Source of the DNA: an uncultured Sphingomonadales bacterium
GTDB lineage: Bacteria > Pseudomonadota > Alphaproteobacteria > Sphingomonadales > Sphingomonadaceae
Direction: 5' to 3'
Assembly (NCBI GenBank): GCA_937898525.1
Contig: CALCBC010000078.1
Coordinates: forward strand, 1-7,837
Length of the DNA: 7,837 nt
Shown: one piece after another, positions 1 through 7,120 of the stretch
Position numbering within the stretch: the first letter of the stretch is position 1
Layout: every line of letters starts with the position of its first letter
Made by a program: the position numbers and the translations under genes
Notes under the pieces: generated by a model
Told to the model about the DNA's origin: nothing
The model's input: only the letters and a program-made list of their open reading frames with translations
Databases searched by the model: none

Positions 1-52
1 AATAGGCAGGGCCCGATATCCACTCCACTACCCCGTGAAAATAGGACAGTGG

Positions 53-67
53 CTATATAAGCTATAG
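53..67. promoter_or_regulatory. Candidate LysR-type box (CTATA-N5-TATAG)
   Basis: Perfect 5-bp arms CTATA (53-57) and TATAG (63-67) are separated by five bases. The 15-bp dyad satisfies the T-N11-A pattern known for LysR-family operators (T54, A66). It lies about 190 bases upstream of the receptor start, and a LysR-family gene is encoded in the same window. Binding by that regulator is an inference; short A/T dyads also occur by chance. Confidence 0.35.
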
Positions 68-113
68 GTTACGCGTCAGTTGCTTTCACTATCCCACGCT
101 GTTGTGAATTGCG

Positions 114-130
114 TTCCGATGGGGTCGGAA
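114..130 (+). other. Small stem-loop in the receptor leader
   Basis: TTCCGA (114-119) and TCGGAA (125-130) pair perfectly around a five-base TGGGG loop. There is no following T-run, so it is not a standard intrinsic terminator. It would lie in the 5' untranslated region if transcription starts upstream. Function unknown; a stem this short is weak evidence. Confidence 0.2.
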
Positions 131-245
131 ACGGCCGGCGAGGTCCCGCCAACCCGCGCCACCCAACGCAAGCACGCCGGGCTGAATCCAGGACGGCCCG
201 GGAGCCGCGTGCGGCCCACCGGAGGGAGAACTGATCGGCGCAGAT

Positions 246-250
246 AGGGA
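246..250 (+). promoter_or_regulatory. Ribosome binding site of the TonB-dependent receptor
   Basis: AGGGA lies seven bases before the ATG at 258. It selects that ATG over the next in-frame ATG at 270, and the resulting protein has a complete signal peptide. Confidence 0.6.
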
Positions 251-257
251 AACGACA

Positions 258-3200
258 ATGAGGATAGTGATGGACCGGCGGTGCCGGAAAGCGGCATGCC
301 TGCTGGCGGGTAGCGCGCTCACGATGCTGCCCTGGTCGCCGCTGATGGCGCAGGAAACCTCGCCGGAGCCCAGCGAGGAAGCCTCGGGGACCTCGGCAAA
401 CGCCATCGTCGTGACGGGCTCGCGCATCGCGCGCCGGGATTTCGAAGCCAACAGCCCGATCGTGACGGTCGACGAGGACCTGTTCGAACAATCGTCGAGC
501 GCAGCCATCGAGACGAGCCTCAACAAGCTGCCCCAGTTCACCCCGGCGCAAACGCCCACTCTCGGCGGAGACATCCAGCCGACGGCAACCAACACGCCGG
601 GGGCCGCGACGGTCTCGCTGCGGGGCATCGGCGCCAACCGCAACCTGGTGCTGCTCGACGGCCGGAGATCGACCCCGAGCAACGCCTCAGGCGTCACCGA
701 CATCACCACCATCCCCTCAGCGGCGATCCAGCGCGTCGAGGTGATTTCGGGCGGCGCCTCGGCAACCTACGGCGCCGATGCCGTCGCAGGCGTCACGAAC
801 TTCATCCTCAAGAAGGACTTCCAGGGCCTCGAGCTCGACGGACGGGTGGGGATCAGCCAGGAAGGCGACGGCCTCGAATACCAGTTTTCCGGCATCATGG
901 GCACCGACTTCGCCGACAGTCGCGGCAACGTGAGTCTGGCGATGTCCGTCAACACCCGCGAAGCGAGCTACCAGCGCGATCGCTCCTGGTACCAGGAGCT
1001 GTTCCGGAGCCCGCTCAACGGCGGCACCGCCCTGCGGCTCGACCAGACGGGAATTCCGTTCACTGCCACGAACTCGTTCAGTGCCGCAGCCATCCAGCAA
1101 GTCTTCCCGGGCGCCGACCCGGCAATACCCGCCAACAGCACGATCTACGCCACACCCGATGGCCAGCTGTTCACCGGCAACACGTTTGCCTCTCGCGGAG
1201 GCGCTCCGTTCTTTGCAGGCCCGCTGGACGGGACCGAGTACAAGGTCACGGCCGCCGGGACGATCGCCAAGAACGACGATGAACTCTACCTGGTCCTGCC
1301 GCTCACCCGTTACAATTTCCTGGCGCGCGGCAACTACGAGATCAACGACTGGATCGGCGTCTTCGCTCAAGGGCTGTTCAGCCACGTCAAGACGCGGACG
1401 CTGAACGCCGCGGGGCCGATCACCGGCGGATGGGGCGCCAGCATACCCTACGGCAACCGGATCTATCTCGGTGACGAGACCCGGGGAATTGCCTCTTCGC
1501 TGAACGACGATGGCACGACCCACGCGGACTATCTCGCGGGAGGCCGCTACGGGCTCGATTGTCCGGCGACCGGCGGATGCCCGACCTATATGGTCTTTCC
1601 CGTGCCGGCGGACATGCAGACGCTCCTGCTCAGCCGGGCCGATCCCGAAGCCGATTACACGCTCAATGCGAAGCTGCCGGTGCCGCGGGAGACGTTCACC
1701 GACGTCACCACCTACAACATCCTCGCCGGCCTCGAGGGTACCATTCCGGGTACCGACTGGACCTGGGAAGCCTACGTCAATCACGGAGTGTCCTCGACGT
1801 TCGCTCAGCAGACCGGGATCTTCTCGCTCGAGCGGCTGCGTGACGTGCTGACCACGCCCAACCACGGCCACGGTTTCGAGAGGACCGGCAACGAGGAATC
1901 GGGCGGTTTCGGCGCCTCCACGGCCACCTGCGCCACGGGTCTCGACTTCTGGGACATCCCCACGGGCGGGTTCTCGGCCGACTGCCTCGAGGCAATCGGC
2001 GCCGACCTCAAGAACCGGTCGTCGATGCGCCAGACGATCGCGGAGACCAATTTCCAGGGCAAGCTGCTCGACCTGCCGGCGGGCGAGCTGCGGGCGGCCG
2101 TCGGCGCGAGCTACCGGGAGCTCGACTACGAGTTCCTGAACGACACGCTCACGACTGAAGGGCGCTCGTTCCTCGACCAGGCGCTCGGAATCTACCCGAG
2201 CGGCAATTCGTTCGGGGCGTTCGACGTCAAGGAAGTCTACGGCGAACTGCTGATACCCGTGTTGCACGACATCCCGCTGGTCGATGCGTTCAATCTTGAG
2301 GTTGGCGGCCGGATGTCCGACTATAGCACCACGGGGACGAGCTACACCTTCAAGGTGCTCGGCGACTGGGAAGTGACATCCTGGCTGAGGTTCCGGGGCG
2401 GCTTCAACCGGGCCGAACGCGCGCCCAATATCGGCGAGCTGTTCCTTGCCCCGCAGCAGACGCTCGGGACCAACAACGCCGGAGACGTATGCTCGACCGG
2501 CAACCCGAATTCCTTCTCGGCTAATCGCGAAACCAATCCCAACGCCGCCAACGTCGAGGCGGTGTGCCGGATCATGATGAACCGGAACGATCCGTCCGGA
2601 CAAACCGAGTTCAACTACTACGGAGGCGGCCCGAACAACCTGCCACCCTCGGTGGCATCGACATCGACCGCAACGGGCGGTTTCGCGTTCCCGACGGTCG
2701 TCGGCAATCCCGACCTCAGCCCGGAAAAGGCCGACACCTGGACCGTCGGGATGGTTCTCTCCTCACCGTTCAACGCTCCGCTCCTGTCCGGCCTGCGGCT
2801 GACGGTCGACTGGTTCAAGATCAGGGTCGAGGACGCGATCGGCATCGAATCCGTCGGCGTCGCGCAACAGAAGTGTTTCGACCCGTTCTTCAATCCGGCA
2901 ATCGAAAGCGATCCCGTCGCGGCCGCGGAAAGCGCCGCCTGCCAGGCGATCACGCGCAACATTCCCGACGGAAACCTCGGAAATGTCGAGATCACCTATG
3001 CGAACAACGGCCGGTTCCAGGTTCAGGGCATCGACGCCGCGCTGGACTGGTCGTTCGACGCCGGCCCGGGGCGCGTTACCCTGAACGCGCTGGTCAACTA
3101 TCTCATCGACTTCAAGTCGGCGGAACTGCCGACCGAGCCGATGACCGAATACGCCGGCACGTTCGGGACCAGCGTCAACGGGCTCAACCAGGGTGCCTTC

Positions 3201-3560
3201 CGCTATCGTACGCTGACCACACTGGGATACAGCCTCGGCCCGGCGCGCATCGCCCTGCAATGGCAGCACCTGCCGTCGGTCGAAGATTCGGCGGAAGCCA
3301 ATCTCGGAACGGAAACGCCGACGACCGGCGCCCCCTCCTACGACATCTTCCACTTGAACGGCAGCTACCAACTCAGCGACGATGTCAGGCTCCGCTTCGG
3401 CGTGGACAACTTGTTCAACAAGGCTCCACCCCTGACCATGGTCAACACGGCCAACACGTCGCCGGAAACCGACGGGCAGTTGCCGGGAGGCACTCTCAAC
3501 GGGAGATTCTACGACACGATCGGACGCAGTTTCTACATCGGCGCCAACGTCCGGTTCTGA
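258..3560 (+). CDS. TonB-dependent outer-membrane receptor
   Basis: This protein of 1100 residues would carry a substrate across the outer membrane using energy from TonB-ExbB-ExbD. A signal peptide spans about residues 1-31: a basic start, a hydrophobic core and predicted cleavage after LMA, before Gln32. A short acidic/Ser-rich linker leads to the TonB box AIVVTGSRI (49-57). The plug domain follows at about 60-190 and shows VSLRGIGANRNLVLLDGRR, then RVEVISGGASATYGADAVAG. The rest is a large 22-strand-type beta barrel with the usual late signatures (FRGGFNRAERAPNIGELF, NPDLSPEKADTW, FGVDNLFNKAPP). It ends in Phe (GANVRF), as expected for BamA-mediated insertion. Cys435/Cys441 and further cysteine pairs sit in predicted loops. 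Length fits large receptors for complex nutrients. The nearby sulfatase and its activating enzyme suggest a sulfated organic substrate, but the ligand cannot be read from the sequence. It converges with the LysR gene and overlaps it by 28 bases. Confidence 0.97.
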   Translation: MRIVMDRRCRKAACLLAGSALTMLPWSPLMAQETSPEPSEEASGTSANAIVVTGSRIARRDFEANSPIVTVDEDLFEQSSSAAIETSLNKLPQFTPAQTPTLGGDIQPTATNTPGAATVSLRGIGANRNLVLLDGRRSTPSNASGVTDITTIPSAAIQRVEVISGGASATYGADAVAGVTNFILKKDFQGLELDGRVGISQEGDGLEYQFSGIMGTDFADSRGNVSLAMSVNTREASYQRDRSWYQELFRSPLNGGTALRLDQTGIPFTATNSFSAAAIQQVFPGADPAIPANSTIYATPDGQLFTGNTFASRGGAPFFAGPLDGTEYKVTAAGTIAKNDDELYLVLPLTRYNFLARGNYEINDWIGVFAQGLFSHVKTRTLNAAGPITGGWGASIPYGNRIYLGDETRGIASSLNDDGTTHADYLAGGRYGLDCPATGGCPTYMVFPVPADMQTLLLSRADPEADYTLNAKLPVPRETFTDVTTYNILAGLEGTIPGTDWTWEAYVNHGVSSTFAQQTGIFSLERLRDVLTTPNHGHGFERTGNEESGGFGASTATCATGLDFWDIPTGGFSADCLEAIGADLKNRSSMRQTIAETNFQGKLLDLPAGELRAAVGASYRELDYEFLNDTLTTEGRSFLDQALGIYPSGNSFGAFDVKEVYGELLIPVLHDIPLVDAFNLEVGGRMSDYSTTGTSYTFKVLGDWEVTSWLRFRGGFNRAERAPNIGELFLAPQQTLGTNNAGDVCSTGNPNSFSANRETNPNAANVEAVCRIMMNRNDPSGQTEFNYYGGGPNNLPPSVASTSTATGGFAFPTVVGNPDLSPEKADTWTVGMVLSSPFNAPLLSGLRLTVDWFKIRVEDAIGIESVGVAQQKCFDPFFNPAIESDPVAAAESAACQAITRNIPDGNLGNVEITYANNGRFQVQGIDAALDWSFDAGPGRVTLNALVNYLIDFKSAELPTEPMTEYAGTFGTSVNGLNQGAFRYRTLTTLGYSLGPARIALQWQHLPSVEDSAEANLGTETPTTGAPSYDIFHLNGSYQLSDDVRLRFGVDNLFNKAPPLTMVNTANTSPETDGQLPGGTLNGRFYDTIGRSFYIGANVRF

Positions 3561-4546
3561 GGAGGAGGCGCGACGGTGCCTTCGCGGGAGGAAGGCACCG
3601 CCTCCAAACGACCGGTTTCGCGAGTGCAGGCGGGCTCCTCGCGCTCGCGAAGCAACGCTTCGCGGAGATAGGCTTCGAGAATCCGGGCCTCAGGGGGAGC
3701 ATGGGGAGAGCGGCCGATGATCCGCCGCATCCGGGGCAACCGGTAGTCGAGCAACTCTACCTTGCCTTCCCTGATGCTGTCCTTGACCGACTCGTACATC
3801 CTCACCCCGATGCCCTGACCATCGATGACCAGTTGTTCGATGACGTCGGCGAGCTGGAAGAACGCGGGCTCCAGCCGTGGCCGAATGCCCAGCTCGGCGA
3901 AGATGGTGAACGCCCATGGCTCTACCTGATCCCTCGCTCCGGGAATCAGGAACTGGTAATCGGCCAGCGATGTCCGGCCGGAGGCGAGTTCACGTCGGGT
4001 TCCGGGCGGCGCAATGAGCACTGTCGGCACATCGCAAATGCAGTTGAGGTCATCCGTCCACCCCCCCGCGTGGGGCGCTACTGTGTAGACAGCCAGGTCC
4101 AGCCGGCCCCTGTTGAGCGCCTTGCCGATTTCCGAGAACGGAACGAGCGGCCAGGTGTCGATCTGGATCTGGGGGTGCTCGCGATAGATTCGCGGCAACA
4201 AGGGCTTGAGGTAAGCCTCGCACAGCAGCGGCCCGATCGCGACGCTCAAGGTCACGGTCTTGCGCGCCAGGCCTGGCGTGTCCTTCACCAGGCCGTCAGC
4301 CGCCTCGATGATCTCGTGCGCCTTGCGCAGGGCCTCGGTTCCGTCGGCGGTGAGAACCGGAGTCGTCCCCCGCCGGCGGCGAAACAGCGCATAACCGAGG
4401 CGCTCCTCGAGCGCTGTGATCTGCTCGCTGACCGCCGGCTGGGAAATCCCGAGAGTGTCGGCGGCGCGCACGAAGCTGCCGGAGCGCGCCACGCAGATGA
4501 AGGTCCGGAGCTGCCCGAGCGTCAGGTCCTCACCCAAGCGCGCCAC
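3533..4546 (-). CDS. LysR-family transcriptional regulator
   Basis: Complete 337-residue LysR-type regulator. The N-terminal winged helix-turn-helix spans about residues 8-67, with the family pattern GSFVRAADTLGISQPAVSEQ, then ALEERLGYALF and LTADG. A linker helix follows (about 68-90). The effector-binding domain runs to about residue 300. The GTG start at 4546 is chosen because GGGAGG lies just upstream and it places the DNA-binding domain at the usual distance from the N-terminus. An ATG 39 codons earlier (4663) would add a basic, non-conserved stretch and swallow the upstream inverted repeat. The final 36 residues (about 302-337) are unlike the family, run through the hairpin at 3574-3600 and overlap the receptor's stop. 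This tail may be a recent readthrough extension. It is encoded downstream of the formylglycine-generating enzyme on the same strand, 186 bases away. By position it is the likely local regulator of the receptor and sulfatase genes; the effector is unknown. Confidence 0.93.
   Translation of the reverse strand: MARLGEDLTLGQLRTFICVARSGSFVRAADTLGISQPAVSEQITALEERLGYALFRRRRGTTPVLTADGTEALRKAHEIIEAADGLVKDTPGLARKTVTLSVAIGPLLCEAYLKPLLPRIYREHPQIQIDTWPLVPFSEIGKALNRGRLDLAVYTVAPHAGGWTDDLNCICDVPTVLIAPPGTRRELASGRTSLADYQFLIPGARDQVEPWAFTIFAELGIRPRLEPAFFQLADVIEQLVIDGQGIGVRMYESVKDSIREGKVELLDYRLPRMRRIIGRSPHAPPEARILEAYLREALLREREEPACTRETGRLEAVPSSREGTVAPPPQNRTLAPM
3574..3600. terminator. Stem-loop after the receptor gene, possible terminator
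   Basis: CGGTGCCTTC (3574-3583) and GAAGGCACCG (3591-3600) form a perfect 10-bp stem with a seven-base loop, beginning 13 bases after the receptor stop. No T-run follows on either strand, so it is either an atypical terminator or an mRNA 3'-end stabiliser. It also lies inside the last codons of the convergent LysR gene and could serve both transcripts. Confidence 0.5.
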
Positions 4547-4550
4547 GAAA

Positions 4551-4556
4551 CCTCCC
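4551..4556 (-). promoter_or_regulatory. Ribosome binding site of the LysR regulator
   Basis: GGGAGG on the minus strand sits four bases before the GTG at 4546. The spacing is slightly short, but the match is strong. It decides the start against the upstream ATG at 4663 and the GTG at 4558. Confidence 0.6.
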
Positions 4557-4560
4557 ACCC

Positions 4561-4581
4561 AACAATAGCTTCCTAATTGTT
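4561..4581. promoter_or_regulatory. Inverted repeat AACAAT-N9-ATTGTT upstream of lysR, possible autoregulatory site
   Basis: Perfect 6-bp arms AACAAT (4561-4566) and ATTGTT (4576-4581) are spaced by nine bases and centred about 25 bases upstream of the regulator's start. The A/T-rich element stands out in GC-rich surroundings. LysR proteins commonly repress their own genes, so autoregulation is a reasonable inference. The dyad does not itself satisfy T-N11-A, and it could equally be part of the promoter. Confidence 0.4.
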
Positions 4582-4663
4582 CACTATGACATGACCGGAA
4601 CCGCGCCAGCAACCGCGTGTGCGTCGATCGTAGCGGGATCGCCACAAGCCGTGCGACACGCAA

Positions 4664-4683
4664 GCCGAGTCGCGAGGCTCGGC
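4664..4683. other. Stem-loop between the FGE gene and lysR
   Basis: GCCGAG (4664-4669) pairs with CTCGGC (4678-4683) around an eight-base loop. With the hairpin at 4716-4732 it makes two stems in the 186-base gap after the FGE stop. Neither has a T-run. They may mark the end of the FGE transcript, but this is weak evidence. Confidence 0.25.
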
Positions 4684-4715
4684 CTACTGCAGGTTGGGTC
4701 GACCGCCATGCGGAG

Positions 4716-4732
4716 GTCGCCCGAAAGGCGAC
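4716..4732 (-). terminator. Stem-loop abutting the FGE stop codon
   Basis: On the minus strand the stop TGA is followed at once by GTCGCC-TTTCG-GGCGAC, a 6-bp stem with a five-base loop. The absence of a T-run makes intrinsic termination doubtful. It may attenuate readthrough from the FGE gene into the regulator gene. Confidence 0.3.
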
Positions 4733-5770
4733 TCAATCGCGCGCACAGCGAAACCCCATGTGCGAAGTCGACGTGTCGATCGTCTGCGGATAGCGGGCCG
4801 CCGGCCGGTAACGCCTGCAGTAATCCTCCGCGCAAAGGTGCGACCCGCCCTTGATCACCATGCAGGGAAACGCGCCGCGCGGGCCCTGCCCCGCGTTGCC
4901 CGCCCGCTGATCGGGCGTGCAGCAGGGCTTCGTATCTCCAGGCTCGCGGAACACGTCGCTGGTCCATTCCCAGACATTGCCGATCATGTCGAAGAGCCCG
5001 TAGCCGTTCGGCGGAAAGGCCGTCACCGGTGAGGTCCTGTCGTATCCATCCAGGCAAAGATTCGTCTTCGGGAACGGACCTTGCCAGTAATTGGCCATCA
5101 TGCGCCCCTCGGGCGCCAGTTCGTCCCCCCAGGCGAAGGCTGCGCCCTCCAGCCCGCCGCGCGCCGCGTATTCCCATTCCGCCTCGGTCGGCAGGCGCTT
5201 TCCGGCCCAGGCCGCGAAGGCAGCGGCATCCTCGTAGGCAACGTGCACGACCGGGTGGTCGTCCTTGCCCTCGATCGTCGAGTGCGGTCCCAGCGGATGC
5301 CGCCAGCTCGCACCTTCGACATAGCGCCACCACAACAGCGGGTTGGGCGCGATGGGATAGCGCTCGGGCGGGGTGAAGACCGACGATCCGGGCACCAGAA
5401 GCCGGGGATCCGCGCCGGGGTAGGTCGCCCTCGAAGGCGGGCGCTCGGCCAGAGTGACGTACCCTGTTGCGCGGACGAAGCAGGTGAAGGCGGCGTTGGT
5501 AACCGGGGTCACGTCGATCGCAAAGCTCGCCACCGTGACCTCGCGGACCGGCGCCTCTTCAGGATAGTGGTCATTGGACCCCATGCGGAAAGTGCCGCCG
5601 GCAAGGCACAGCATGTCGCCAATATCGTCATCCCCGGCAGATGCTGCGCCGCCCAGCTCTGGCTCAGCCTGTTGAGACGTGCCGCGCGATGACCCCGGTT
5701 CGAACCCGGGACTATCGAAGCTGTCGCAAGAGTTTCGCGGTTCGTCGCGCTTTTCGTGAACGGTCGGCAT
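4733..5770 (-). CDS. Formylglycine-generating enzyme (SUMF1/FGE family)
   Basis: This enzyme oxidises the active-site cysteine in CxPxR motifs of newly made sulfatases to formylglycine, using O2 and copper. The encoded protein has 345 residues. The FGE fold is recognisable from about residue 53 onward: CLAGGTFRMGS then YPEEAPVREV (about 55-78), ATGYVTLAE (101-109), HPVVHVAYEDA (172-182), GKRLPTEAEWEYAARGG (190-206), ANYWQGPFP (226-234), NGYGLFDMIGNVWEWTSD (255-272) and DTSTSHMGFRC near the end. Both catalytic cysteines are present in GGSHLCAEDYC (Cys313 and Cys318), so this is a true FGE rather than a generic FGE-sulfatase-domain protein. No signal peptide is seen, so it would act in the cytoplasm on the sulfatase before export. 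Residues 1-52 are polar and unlike the family. A start at the in-frame ATG at 5614 would give 293 residues, the usual bacterial size, but neither ATG has a strong ribosome binding site (AGGA ten bases before 5770). The gene is divergent from the sulfatase it presumably serves. Confidence 0.95.
   Translation of the reverse strand: MPTVHEKRDEPRNSCDSFDSPGFEPGSSRGTSQQAEPELGGAASAGDDDIGDMLCLAGGTFRMGSNDHYPEEAPVREVTVASFAIDVTPVTNAAFTCFVRATGYVTLAERPPSRATYPGADPRLLVPGSSVFTPPERYPIAPNPLLWWRYVEGASWRHPLGPHSTIEGKDDHPVVHVAYEDAAAFAAWAGKRLPTEAEWEYAARGGLEGAAFAWGDELAPEGRMMANYWQGPFPKTNLCLDGYDRTSPVTAFPPNGYGLFDMIGNVWEWTSDVFREPGDTKPCCTPDQRAGNAGQGPRGAFPCMVIKGGSHLCAEDYCRRYRPAARYPQTIDTSTSHMGFRCARD
5694..5710 (+). other. 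tRNA T-arm-like palindrome in the FGE 5' end
   Basis: CCCGG-TTCGAAC-CCGGG has the exact geometry of a tRNA T-arm: a 5-bp stem, a 7-base loop and the G-TTCGA-N-C core. Some 20 bases upstream, 5662-5677 weakly resembles a D-arm (GCTC ... GAGA, three of four pairs). No anticodon arm fits between them, and no 5' strand matches the acceptor-like ACTATCG at 5711-5717. It is therefore not a working tRNA gene. It may be a relic or a chance palindrome (GGTTCGAACC is self-complementary). Confidence 0.25.
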
Positions 5771-5982
5771 CTGCGCTGATTCCTATACCGACCCGGGCCG
5801 AAGCAATGCCGTCCATCCCTATAGGCTGCCATCGGCTTTTCCTTATACCTGCGCCGATGCCAGGCGTTCAGGCGCCCCTTGGCCGGCGAACCTGGTCTGC
5901 GCTCGCTTGCGGCCTGCGGCCTAGAAGTCCCTCGCTATACCCCCATAACCTTGGGCCGCGTTGCTCTCGCGTCACGGGGTTC

Positions 5983-6017
5983 CCCATTGGCGTACCGATA
6001 CCTGTCTCGCCAATGGG
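5983..6017 (+). promoter_or_regulatory. Long inverted repeat overlapping the sulfatase ribosome binding site
   Basis: CCCATTGGCG (5983-5992) and CGCCAATGGG (6008-6017) are perfect 10-bp arms around a 15-base loop. The right arm includes the first three G of the GGGAGA ribosome binding site at 6015-6020. As RNA it could hide that site and limit translation; as DNA it could be an operator for a dimeric regulator close to the start. The symmetry is plain in the sequence; which role applies is unknown. Confidence 0.45.
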
Positions 6018-6020
6018 AGA
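6015..6020 (+). promoter_or_regulatory. Ribosome binding site of the sulfatase gene
   Basis: GGGAGA lies seven bases before GTG at 6028. It favours that start over the in-frame ATG at 6013, which has no Shine-Dalgarno-like sequence upstream. Confidence 0.55.
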
Positions 6021-6596
6021 ACCTCACGTGAGTACGCGTTCAGGACGGCGACTCCGCCGGATGATCACTTCGACCGCCGGTGCCGTCGCCGGCTGGGCGC
6101 TGGCAACACAGGCCGCGGCCCAGCCCGCCCCGGCCGAGCGAGCGAATATCCTGCTGATCATCATGGACGATGTCGGCGTGGACACGACATCGGACATGTA
6201 CCCGGGATTGATCGACCGGCTGGCCGGACGCTATGGCCCAAACGGGCGCAATCACCCGCAGCACGAGCGCATCGTCGGCAGGCCTGCTTCGACACCGGTA
6301 CTCGAGGCGTTCGCCTCGGAAAGCATGGTCTTCACCGAGGCCTGGGCCCAGCCGTTCTGCTCTCCGACGCGCGCGTCGATCCTGACCGGCCTCTATGCCT
6401 CGCGAACGGGGGTGCTCGACTACACGGGCTGGCTTGACCAGCGCCATCACTCCCCCGCCCGGGATTTCCAGCGCGCCGGCTATGCGACGGCTGCTTTCGG
6501 CAAGTGGCACATGGCGGGTCTGAACCGATATCCGGGCATGAAGCCCAAGGAAGCGGGCTTCGACCTGTTCCTCGGCAATCTGAACGGTGCGATCCA

Positions 6597-6601
6597 GGCT
6601 A
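6597..6601 (+). other. First sulfatase lesion: one-base deletion
   Basis: The frame-1 protein is sensible up to GNLNGAIQ and becomes Arg/Pro-rich noise afterwards. The same protein resumes as YWGYDYQIQDETMPATEW from position 6600 in the frame one base back. Restoring one base within the GC-TAT junction (for example a GAC codon before TAT) would rejoin the frames. No slippery heptamer is seen, so programmed frameshifting is unlikely. Confidence 0.75.
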
Positions 6602-7109
6602 TTGGGGCTACGACTATCAGATCCAGGACGAGACCATGCCCGCGACCGAGTGGCGCACCGAAGCCGCGCCGACGCGGTCGCTGTCCGGGATCGCCCCGAC
6701 GACGTTCGCACCCGTGGTCAAGGGCGCCGATGCGATCCAATGGATCACGGAGCGCGAACGGGAGGATCCCGAACGACCCTGGTTCGCCTGGTTCGCCTTC
6801 AACATGTCGCACATCACCGCGGGACAGTTCCCCAACCGGACGGTCGTGCCCAATGCGGACACCCTCGATGCTCGCACGCGCGCGGAAATGGCAGGTTGCG
6901 AAGGAGAGTTCGGGACGCCTTGGATCGGCGAGTGCTCCGCCGAAGCGCTGAACCGGGCGATGACCAACTCCATGGATACCGTGATCGGCAAGCTGCTCGA
7001 GGCCGTCGAGCGCCTCGCCCCGAACACTTACGTGATCATCATCGGGGACAACGGCACGCCGATGTACGGTCGACCCGGCACGGATTTCATCGACAACATG
7101 TACATAACC

Positions 7110-7120
7110 CGGCCGAGCCA
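7110..7120 (+). other. Second sulfatase lesion: one-base insertion
   Basis: Sulfatase sequence reads NMYITR up to about 7112. The conserved KGTGYESGVRVP segment begins at 7120 in the next frame, so one base is extra within CGGCCGAGCC. The two frameshifts compensate each other but leave about 500 bases out of frame. Confidence 0.7.

Larger units (their letters stand above)
1..257 (+). promoter_or_regulatory. Leader / upstream region of the TonB-dependent receptor
   Basis: No credible gene is present here; open frames on the minus strand that cross it are continuations of shadow frames from the receptor gene. The left 110 bases are visibly more A/T-rich than the rest, as expected of a promoter region. 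It holds a CTATA-N5-TATAG dyad (53-67), a small hairpin (114-130) and the receptor's ribosome binding site (246-250). No convincing -35/-10 pair could be fixed by eye. A second purine-rich GGAGGGA run at 222-228 precedes no ATG at usable spacing and was not used as a start signal. Confidence 0.5.
5771..6027. promoter_or_regulatory. Divergent promoter region between the FGE and sulfatase genes
   Basis: This 257-base region separates the two divergent genes and should hold both promoters. Several A/T islands stand out: TTCCTATACC (5780-5789), the palindrome CCTATAGG (5818-5825), TTCCTTATACC (5839-5849) and CTATACCCCCATAAC (5935-5949). The first and third are near-identical direct repeats 59 bases apart. 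A 10-bp inverted repeat lies at 5983-6017. An open + frame runs through the region but lacks a start signal and family similarity, so it is treated as non-coding. Confidence 0.5.

Noticed and set aside
717..2603. 628-codon minus-strand open frame inside the receptor gene
   Set aside because: It is fully antisense to a well-supported TonB-dependent receptor, and its composition is typical of a mirror frame (Val/Arg/Gly-rich, no motif).
2564..4576. 670-codon open frame on the plus strand spanning the receptor 3' end and the LysR gene
   Set aside because: It is Arg/Gln-rich with no family similarity and is out of frame with the receptor and antisense to the clear LysR protein. Long spurious frames are expected in GC-rich DNA.
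4547..4663. Longer LysR protein starting at the ATG at 4663
   Set aside because: The added 39 residues are basic and unlike the family, would cover the AACAAT dyad and lack a better ribosome binding site than the GGGAGG before the GTG at 4546.
5662..5717. Functional tRNA gene
   Set aside because: Only the T-arm is convincing; the spacing cannot hold an anticodon arm and variable loop, and there is no matching acceptor strand.
5641..6027. N-terminal extension of the sulfatase frame back to 5641
   Set aside because: It overlaps the FGE gene, has no ribosome binding site and puts over 120 residues before an evident signal peptide. The GTG at 6028 has a proper GGGAGA upstream.
6597..7120. Programmed ribosomal frameshifting in the sulfatase
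   Set aside because: No slippery heptamer or stimulatory structure is seen at either junction, one shift is minus and the other plus, and a nonsense codon follows. Decay or sequencing error is simpler.
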